From the NCBI GenBank assembly GCA_902461085.1, contig CABPWH010000041.1, positions 1 to 17,986 on the forward strand: 17,986 nucleotides of DNA, given 5' to 3'. Of the stretch, positions 5,776 through 11,540 are shown one piece after another. A program made the translations under genes and the position numbers. Numbering within the stretch: the first letter of the stretch is position 1; every line of letters begins with the position of its first letter. The notes beneath the pieces were generated by a model. That model was given only the letters and a program-made list of their open reading frames with translations, made no database searches and was not told the origin of the DNA. This DNA is from an uncultured Collinsella sp. (GTDB lineage: Bacteria > Actinomycetota > Coriobacteriia > Coriobacteriales > Coriobacteriaceae).

Positions 5776-8334
5776 ATGTTTACTCCGCTTATCACTCATG
5801 ATCTGGACGGTGCCGCACTGGCGGCACCCGTCAATGCTGCGCGCTGCAACGGTGCCGCGTACAAAACGCGCACGATCGACGACCTTCGCATTAAGGACGA
5901 TCGCCTGTGCGCCGCCATCGAGGGCACGGGACATCTGCTGTTCGACGGCGGCATGGGCACCATGCTGCAGGCGGCCGGCATGAAGGCCGGTGCCCTGCCC
6001 GAGTTGCTCAACTTTGAGGAGCCCCAGGTCATTACCGATATTCAGCGTCAGTACGTCGAGGCCGGCTGTGACGTGATCACCGCCAACACCTTTGGCGCCA
6101 ACGCCCACAAGCTCGACGGCGCCGCCACCGTGGCAGACGTCTTTGCCGCGGCAGTCACCTGCGCCCGCGAGGCCGGCGCCCGCTACGTCGCCGGCGACAT
6201 CGGCCCCATCGGCGCCCTGCTGCGCCCCCTGGGCACCCTCAGCTTTGACGAGGCCTACGACCTCTTTGCCGAGGAGGTGCGCGCCGGCGTCGCCGCGGGC
6301 GTCGACCTCTTTATTATCGAGACTATGACCGACCTGGCCGAGATCAAGGCGGCAGTCCTCGCCTGCCGCGAGAATTCCGACCTGCCCGTCTTTGCCACCA
6401 TGACCTTTGAGGAAGACGGCCGCACCTTCTTGGGCACGAGCCCCGAGGTCGCCGCCATCACCCTCGACGCCATCGGCGCCGACGTCCTGGGCATCAACTG
6501 CAGCCAAGGCCCGGCCGAGCTCCGAGGACTCGCCGCGCGTATGCTCACCGTCACCGACAAGCCCGTTATGGTGCAGGCCAATGCGGGACTGCCCCGCGTG
6601 GACGATGACGGCAATACCGTCTTTGATATCCAAGCACCCGAGTACGCCGAGGCCGTCGCCGGCATGATCGCCGACGGCGTAAGCGTCGTGGGCGGTTGCT
6701 GCGGCACCACGCCGGCGCACATGGCGGCCCTGCGCACGCTTATCGACAACCACACGCCCAGCCCACGTCACCGCAAGCCCAGCATGTCGGTCACGAGCGC
6801 CCAGACGGTCGTGGACCTTCCCTGCGACGGCCACAAGATCGCCGTCATCGGCGAGCGCATCAATCCCACCGGCAAAAAGCGCCTGCAGCAGGCCCTGCGC
6901 GACGGCGACCTGGACTACGTCGTGAGCCAGGGCATCAGCCAGCAAGAGCAAGGTGCCGATATCTTGGACGTCAACGTGGGCCTGCCCGAGATCGACGAGG
7001 TCAAGATCATTCAACAGGCCACCGAGCAGCTCCAGGGTTCCACGCTCCTGCCGCTGCAGATCGACTCCACCGATCCCGCCGCCGTCGAAGCCGCCGTGCG
7101 CCGCTACGCTGGCAAACCCATCATCAACTCGATCAATGGCAAGCAGCAGATCATGGATGAGATCTTTCCGCTGGTCGCCCACTACGGCACCAATGTCGTC
7201 GGCCTCACGCTTGACGAAGGCGGCATTCCCGATACCGCCGAGGCCCGCTTCGCCATCGCCGAGCACATCGTGGCCGAGGCCGCCCGCTACGGCATCGGTC
7301 CGGACCGCATCCTCATCGACTGCCTGGTCATGACCGCCTCGACCAATCAGCGCCAGGCCGAGCAGATCTTGCGCGCCATGTCCCTGTGCAAGGAGCGCCT
7401 GGGCGTCAAATGCGCGCTCGGCGTGTCGAACATCAGCTTTGGTCTGCCCGCCCGCCCGCTGCTGGGCTCGGTCTTTTTGGCTGCCGCTTTTGGCGCAGGC
7501 CTGGACGCCCCTATCATGAACCCGGGCTCCAAGCGCTTTATGGATACCGTCTACAGCTATCGCGTCTTGAGCGTTGAGGATGAGGGCTCGACCGGATACA
7601 TCGAGCGCTACGCCGGCTGGACCGATCCGTACAAGATCGCCGCGAACCCGGCGGCGGCTCAGGCGGCATCGACCGACGCTGCGCCCACTGCTGACACCGC
7701 CGGCACCGACGGCAACGACGACCCGATTCGTCGCATGGTCGTCTCGGGCCGCAAGGGCGAGATCGCGGCCGAGACCGAGCGTCTGCTGGCAGATCACGAC
7801 GCCATGGACCTCATCAACAATCACTTTATCCCCGCCCTCGACGAGGTCGGAGTCCTCTTTGACCAGGGCAAGTTCTTCTTGCCGCAGCTTATGGCCTCGG
7901 CCGAGGCCGCACGCGTGGGCTTCGACACCATCAAGCGCCTGATGCCCGCCGGCGAGATTGCCGACAAGGGCAAGATCTGCGTGGCCACCGTCAAGGGCGA
8001 CATCCACGATATTGGCAAGAACATCGTCAAAATGCTGCTCGACAACTACGGCTACACCGTCTTTGACCTGGGCCGCGATGTCGATCCGCAGGAGGTACTC
8101 AAGACCGTCAAGGAGCGCGATATCAAACTCGTCGGCCTCTCGGCGCTTATGACTACCACGGTCGTCGCCATGGAAGAGACCATCAAGCTGCTTCATGCCG
8201 AGGTTCCGGGCGTCAAGATCATCGTGGGCGGCGCCGTGCTCACCCCCGAATACGCCAAGCAGATCGGTGCGGACTACTACGCCAAGGACGCCGCCGAAAG
8301 CGCTCGTATCGCCGAAGAGGTCTTTGGGCAGTAA
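5776..8334 (+). CDS. metH: Cobalamin-dependent methionine synthase lacking the reactivation domain
   Basis: This 852-aa protein transfers a methyl group from 5-methyl-THF through cobalamin to homocysteine. Domain order: a ~50-residue N-terminal extension; homocysteine-binding barrel about 50-330, with zinc ligands Cys242 (NCSQGP) and Cys308-Cys309 (GGCCGTTP); pterin-binding barrel starting near 355 (IAVIGERINPTG) with DILDVNVGLPEID; an Ala/Thr/Asp-rich linker about 624-650; helical B12 cap about 650-725; and the Rossmann-like B12 domain with D742-I-H744-D-I-G747, where His744 is the lower axial cobalt ligand, plus VGLSALMTTT and VGGAVLTPEYA. E. coli MetH (1227 aa) continues with an activation domain; this one stops after the B12 domain, and the missing function is encoded just upstream. 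The start has TTAGGAGCC four bases upstream. No cobalamin riboswitch was seen before the operon. Confidence 0.96.
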   Translation: MFTPLITHDLDGAALAAPVNAARCNGAAYKTRTIDDLRIKDDRLCAAIEGTGHLLFDGGMGTMLQAAGMKAGALPELLNFEEPQVITDIQRQYVEAGCDVITANTFGANAHKLDGAATVADVFAAAVTCAREAGARYVAGDIGPIGALLRPLGTLSFDEAYDLFAEEVRAGVAAGVDLFIIETMTDLAEIKAAVLACRENSDLPVFATMTFEEDGRTFLGTSPEVAAITLDAIGADVLGINCSQGPAELRGLAARMLTVTDKPVMVQANAGLPRVDDDGNTVFDIQAPEYAEAVAGMIADGVSVVGGCCGTTPAHMAALRTLIDNHTPSPRHRKPSMSVTSAQTVVDLPCDGHKIAVIGERINPTGKKRLQQALRDGDLDYVVSQGISQQEQGADILDVNVGLPEIDEVKIIQQATEQLQGSTLLPLQIDSTDPAAVEAAVRRYAGKPIINSINGKQQIMDEIFPLVAHYGTNVVGLTLDEGGIPDTAEARFAIAEHIVAEAARYGIGPDRILIDCLVMTASTNQRQAEQILRAMSLCKERLGVKCALGVSNISFGLPARPLLGSVFLAAAFGAGLDAPIMNPGSKRFMDTVYSYRVLSVEDEGSTGYIERYAGWTDPYKIAANPAAAQAASTDAAPTADTAGTDGNDDPIRRMVVSGRKGEIAAETERLLADHDAMDLINNHFIPALDEVGVLFDQGKFFLPQLMASAEAARVGFDTIKRLMPAGEIADKGKICVATVKGDIHDIGKNIVKMLLDNYGYTVFDLGRDVDPQEVLKTVKERDIKLVGLSALMTTTVVAMEETIKLLHAEVPGVKIIVGGAVLTPEYAKQIGADYYAKDAAESARIAEEVFGQ

Positions 8335-8359
8335 CACAACGGAAACAACCGAGCACCAA

Positions 8360-8397
8360 AACGTGCCGCATGCGCCACTTGGCACGTGCGGCACGTT
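8360..8397. repeat. Long near-perfect palindrome between metH and the UPF0210 gene
   Basis: Arms 8360-8377 and 8380-8397 pair at 16 of 18 positions with one G-U and one mismatch; AACGTGCCGCA at the outer end pairs without error. There is no T run after it, so it is not a standard terminator. Its right arm overlaps a -35-like TTGGCA (8379-8384), which lies 17 bases from a weak -10 TAGATA (8402-8407) in front of the UPF0210 gene. It could be an operator, a non-canonical terminator for metH, or a dispersed repeat. Confidence 0.5.
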
Positions 8398-8442
8398 AGA
8401 ATAGATAAGACTATGCTCGTTTTGGCAGATAGGAGCGCAAGG

Positions 8443-9807
8443 ATGGCGATCACGCCCGCAGAAATCGCGGAAACCCGCGGCATGGTTGAGGAGCAGAACC
8501 TCGACATCAGGACCATCACCATGGGTGTTTCGCTCATGGGTTGCGGCGACGAGAACCTCGACCGCATGTGCACGAAGATCTACGACCACGTGACGCACAC
8601 GGCTGAGCATCTGGTCGAGACCGCCGAGAACCTCGAGCGCGAGTACGGTATCCCCATCGTCAACAAGCGCGTTTCCGTCACCCCGGTGGCGCAGATTGCC
8701 GCGTGCTGCAAGGATGAGGACCTCACCCCCATCGCGCACGCCCTCGACCGCGCGGCTGAGACGCTCGGCATCGATTACCTGGGCGGCTTCTCCGCACTCG
8801 TCCAGAAGGGCATCGGCGACGCCGACCGCCGCGTCATCCAGTCCATCCCCCAGGCGCTCGCCACCACGAGCCGCGTCTGCTCCAGCGTCAACGTCGCCAG
8901 CCTGCGCGCCGGTATCAACATGGACGCCGTGCTCATGGCCGCCCAGACCATCATCGATGCCGCTAAACTCACGGCCGACCAGGATTCCGTCGGCGCTTCC
9001 AAGTTTGTCTGCTTTGCCAACATGGTCGAGGACTCCCCGTTTATGGCGGGCGCCGTCCACGGCGGTGGCGAGGCCGACGCCGTCATCAACGTAGGCGTCT
9101 CGGGCCCCGGCGTTATGGCCGCAGCCCTGGAGACACTGCCCGATTCCGCATCGATGATGGAGGTCGCCGAAAAGATTAAGCAGACCGCCTTTAAGATCAC
9201 CCGCGCCGGCGAGCTCATGAGCCGCGAGGCCGCCCATCGCCTGGGTGTCGAGAAGGGCATTGTCGACCTGTCGCTGGCGCCCACGCCTGCCATCGGCGAC
9301 TCCGTCGCGCGCATCCTCGAGATCATCGGCGTGGGTACCTGCGGTGGCCCGGGCACGACCTGCGCGCTCGCCATGCTCAACGATGCCGTCAAGAAGGGCG
9401 GCGTCATGGCCAGCTCCAGCGTGGGCGGCCTCTCCGGCGCCTTTATCCCCGTGTCCGAGGATGCCGGCATGATCGCCGCCGTCGAGGCCGGTGCGCTTTC
9501 GCTCGAGAAGCTCGAGGCCATGACCTGCGTGTGCTCCGTTGGCCTGGACATGATCGCCATCCCCGGCGACACCCCGGTCGAGACCATCGCCGGCATCATC
9601 GCCGACGAGATGGCCATCGGCGTCATCAACAACAAGACCACGGCCGTCCGTGTGATTCCTGCCATCGGCAAGGGCGTGGGCGACTGCGTCGAGTACGGCG
9701 GCCTGTTCGGCCGTGCACCCATCATGCCGGTGAACCCCAACGCCGGCACCGTGCTTGCCCACCGCGGTGGACGCTTCCCGGCTCCGCTGAACTCGCTCAA
9801 GAACTAG
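8443..9807 (+). CDS. UPF0210 (DUF711, PFL-like) family protein
   Basis: This 454-aa protein is the normal length for UPF0210/DUF711 (COG2848), a conserved cytosolic family of unproven function whose fold is related to glycyl-radical-type barrels. Typical signatures are LDIRTITMGVSLMGC near residues 21-35, YGIPIVNKRVSVTPV near 67-82, a long Gly/Ala-rich core with VGVSGPGVMAAAL and LSLAPTPAIGDSVA, GTCGGPGTTCALA, and the C-terminal VIPAIGKGVGDCVEYGGLFG. The start at 8443 was chosen because AGGAG lies seven bases upstream and family members begin at MxITPxEI; a longer in-frame ATG at 8386 falls inside a palindrome. In many genomes this gene follows a small ACT-domain gene (UPF0237); none is present here. 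It is probably not part of the metH transcript, as 108 bases and a palindrome intervene. No reaction can be assigned. Confidence 0.93.
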   Translation: MAITPAEIAETRGMVEEQNLDIRTITMGVSLMGCGDENLDRMCTKIYDHVTHTAEHLVETAENLEREYGIPIVNKRVSVTPVAQIAACCKDEDLTPIAHALDRAAETLGIDYLGGFSALVQKGIGDADRRVIQSIPQALATTSRVCSSVNVASLRAGINMDAVLMAAQTIIDAAKLTADQDSVGASKFVCFANMVEDSPFMAGAVHGGGEADAVINVGVSGPGVMAAALETLPDSASMMEVAEKIKQTAFKITRAGELMSREAAHRLGVEKGIVDLSLAPTPAIGDSVARILEIIGVGTCGGPGTTCALAMLNDAVKKGGVMASSSVGGLSGAFIPVSEDAGMIAAVEAGALSLEKLEAMTCVCSVGLDMIAIPGDTPVETIAGIIADEMAIGVINNKTTAVRVIPAIGKGVGDCVEYGGLFGRAPIMPVNPNAGTVLAHRGGRFPAPLNSLKN

Positions 9808-9824
9808 CTGAGGGGGACTGGCGA

Positions 9825-9956
9825 GGAGCCCCGGGGAGGGCAAATATATAAGGTCGCCTGCTCGGACAGTCCTGACTCGCACGGAGAGCACATTAAGTGC
9901 TCTCCGGCTCGTGCGGAACTCGCGATCGACCTTATATATTTGCCCCCCGGGGCTCC
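9825..9956. repeat. 132-bp structure with ~30-bp inverted-repeat arms and a nested hairpin
   Basis: The left arm (9825-9856) and right arm (9927-9956) are complementary over 30 bases, broken only by a 2-base insertion (AG) in the left arm. Each arm has a GC-rich outer part (GGAGCCCCGGGG) and an AT-rich inner part (GCAAATATATAAGGTCG). Nested inside is a perfect 9-bp hairpin, GGAGAGCAC (9883-9891) with GTGCTCTCC (9897-9905) and loop ATTAA, flanked by CGCAC/GTGCG that can also pair. It starts 18 bases after the UPF0210 stop and has no T run. The shape suits a MITE-like element or a structured RNA. No coding capacity is evident. Confidence 0.75.
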
Positions 9957-10123
9957 CGCACAACGGGACCTCAGTTGGGTTCTATCCCGGTTGCAGTCGC
10001 TTCGCTCCTGCACCACTTGGCTGGTGCGGCGGTTTGGCGTTGGAACGGTTCTTTTTCTGATATATGCTGGTTGCGGCTCTTCTTTTGGGAGGAGTCGCTT
10101 TTTTGTTGCTAGGAGGTTGGCCC
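9957..10123 (+). other. Hairpin-rich non-coding leader before the methyltransferase
   Basis: Several short hairpins lie here: CGGGA with TCCCG around 9964-9989, and GCACCA (10010-10015) with TGGTGC (10022-10027). A T-rich stretch with a possible -10 (TATATG, 10061-10066) follows weak -35-like TTGG boxes, so the methyltransferase promoter may be near 10035-10066. The frame through this stretch looks hydrophobic when translated, but the ribosome binding site places the gene start later. Confidence 0.35.
10111..10116 (+). promoter_or_regulatory. Ribosome binding site that fixes the methyltransferase start at a GTG
   Basis: A perfect AGGAGG lies seven bases before GTG 10124. No comparable site precedes the in-frame ATG at 10064, so the GTG is preferred and the apparent hydrophobic N-terminus is excluded. 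Confidence 0.8.
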
Positions 10124-11011
10124 GTGGTTGATGGGGACGCTCGCTCTGAGCTATTTTCTGCTGATTGGAATGGCGAATGGATGCGCCTGCAGGCCGCTCG
10201 GCATCGGGCTGATGATTCTTTTGAGTGGGATAAAAGGGCTCGGCATTTTCGGCCGCTTGAGACTGCTCCGTATGCCCGGGATTTTATAAAGCTGTTGGCG
10301 CTTGAGCCCGGCGAGTCGGTGCTCGATATGGGGTGTGGGGCTGGGTCGATTGCTATTCCGCTTGCTCAGGCTGGGCATCCTGTGATTGCAGCCGACTTCT
10401 CCCCCGCTATGTTGGGCACGCTTGATGCCGGCATTGAGTGCTACGGGCTCGAGGGGCGCATAACGCCGCTTGAGCTTGCTTGGGATGATGATTGGGATTT
10501 GGTTGGACCGGTCGCGAAAGCGGTGGATGTGGCCTTTGCCAGTCGTTCGGTTACGACGACCGATCTGAAAGGTGCGCTTGCCAAGCTTGATCGTACGGCT
10601 CGTCGGCGTTGTGCTGTCACGATGGTCGCCAACTCCAGCCCGCGCTATGACCTGCACCTGATGAACGCCATCGGCGCCTCGGTTACCTGCAGCAATGGCT
10701 TTGTGTACGCCTTCAATATCCTCATTCAGATGGGTGCCCTGCCGCAGGTTACGTACTTTGAATCGCCTCGTCGCGATACTTTCGATAGCCTTGAGGCGGG
10801 CGTGACGGACTTCTCCCGTATGCTCGAGCGTGGCAACGAGGATAAGATCGACCGCCTGCGCGACTACATCGCCCAACACATGATTGAGAACCCCCATGCC
10901 GGTGAGCCGGGCTCCAAGGGCGTGCCGCAGGGGCGCTATATGCTCGATCATGTCCGTAAGGTTCGTTGGACGTTTATTGCATGGGAGCCGGTCTCTGCAC
11001 CCCGCTCATAG
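10124..11011 (+). CDS. Class I SAM-dependent methyltransferase
   Basis: From the GTG start this is a 295-aa cytosolic protein. Residues ~66-75 (VLDMGCGAGS) are the glycine-rich SAM-binding motif I, and VIAADFSPAM around 86-95 ends in the acidic residue expected to hold the SAM ribose. The N-terminal ~60 residues (WNGEWMRLQAARHRADDSFEWDKRA) and the C-terminal half (a YFESPRRDTFDSLEAG segment and a final VRKVRWTFIAWEP strand) resemble methyltransferases common in Coriobacteriia. The substrate is unknown. Codon use changes inside the gene: up to about 10620 many codons end in T or G (gct, gat, ggg), while the rest use the C-ending codons of the neighbours. This suggests recombination or an unusual 5' half. 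It stands alone between a large hairpin and yhbY. Confidence 0.85.
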   Translation: MVDGDARSELFSADWNGEWMRLQAARHRADDSFEWDKRARHFRPLETAPYARDFIKLLALEPGESVLDMGCGAGSIAIPLAQAGHPVIAADFSPAMLGTLDAGIECYGLEGRITPLELAWDDDWDLVGPVAKAVDVAFASRSVTTTDLKGALAKLDRTARRRCAVTMVANSSPRYDLHLMNAIGASVTCSNGFVYAFNILIQMGALPQVTYFESPRRDTFDSLEAGVTDFSRMLERGNEDKIDRLRDYIAQHMIENPHAGEPGSKGVPQGRYMLDHVRKVRWTFIAWEPVSAPRS

Positions 11012-11169
11012 CCTGTTCGCAGCCCGCACCGCCCACTCACTCGGCATCCGCATTCTTTTTGAACTGGGCAAACGCGCTCCACACCGCGCCGTTCCTGCGC
11101 TATCGTGGGACAGCTCACGTAGATTAAGGCCCCGTCGCGGGGCGCCCCATACATAGAAAGCGAGAACCC

Positions 11170-11469
11170 ATGGCACTGACAGGAGCCCAGGTCAAGCAGC
11201 TTCGCAGCATGGCCCATCACCTCAACCCCGCCATCATCATCGGCAAGTCCGATGTCAACGAGGGCACCGTCGAGCAGACGGTCGCCTACCTGGAGAAGCA
11301 CGAGCTCGTTAAGTGCTCCGTGCTCGATGGCTCCAGTCTTTCCGCCCGCGAGGCCGCCGAAGAGCTCGCCGAGCGTTGCCACGCCGAGGTCGTCCAGGTC
11401 ATCGGCCGCAAGTTCTCGCTGTATCGCGAGTCCTCGCGCAAGGACATCGAGAAGATCAAGCTCGTCTAA
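11170..11469 (+). CDS. yhbY: YhbY/CRS1-YhbY family ribosome-associated RNA-binding protein
   Basis: This 99-aa protein is a complete single CRM domain. It opens with LTGAQVKQLRSMAHHLNPAIIIGKSDVNEGTV, containing the family's GK.G-like loop (here IIGKSDV) that contacts RNA, and ends with the conserved strand VVQVIGRKFSLYRESS. YhbY-type proteins bind pre-50S ribosomal particles and help large-subunit assembly. The ribosome binding site is weak (AGCGAG). A small hairpin (GCCCCG 11129-11134 with CGGGGC 11138-11143) lies in the leader. The gene has its own terminator and appears monocistronic. Confidence 0.93.
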   Translation: MALTGAQVKQLRSMAHHLNPAIIIGKSDVNEGTVEQTVAYLEKHELVKCSVLDGSSLSAREAAEELAERCHAEVVQVIGRKFSLYRESSRKDIEKIKLV

Positions 11470-11506
11470 GAGCCAATGATCCGGCGAGCCAACATATAGC
11501 AAGCTT

Positions 11507-11540
11507 ACGGGTGCCCAAGTACTTCGGGCGCCCGTTTTTT
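11507..11540 (+). terminator. Rho-independent terminator of yhbY
   Basis: A 10-bp stem (ACGGGTGCCC with GGGCGCCCGT, one G-U) and a 9-base loop lead directly into six T. The T run overlaps the stop codon of the convergent regulator gene. There is no T run in the opposite direction, so it should act on the plus strand only. Confidence 0.9.

Noticed and set aside
5593..9963. A 1456-codon open frame on the minus strand opposite metH and the UPF0210 gene
   Set aside because: It is antisense to two well-supported genes, has low-complexity composition rich in Gly, Ala, Asp and His, and matches no family. Long antisense frames are expected from the codon bias of GC-rich genes.
10064..10123. Hydrophobic N-terminal segment of the methyltransferase, suggesting a membrane anchor
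   Set aside because: A perfect AGGAGG lies seven bases before GTG 10124, so the hydrophobic stretch is most likely untranslated leader.
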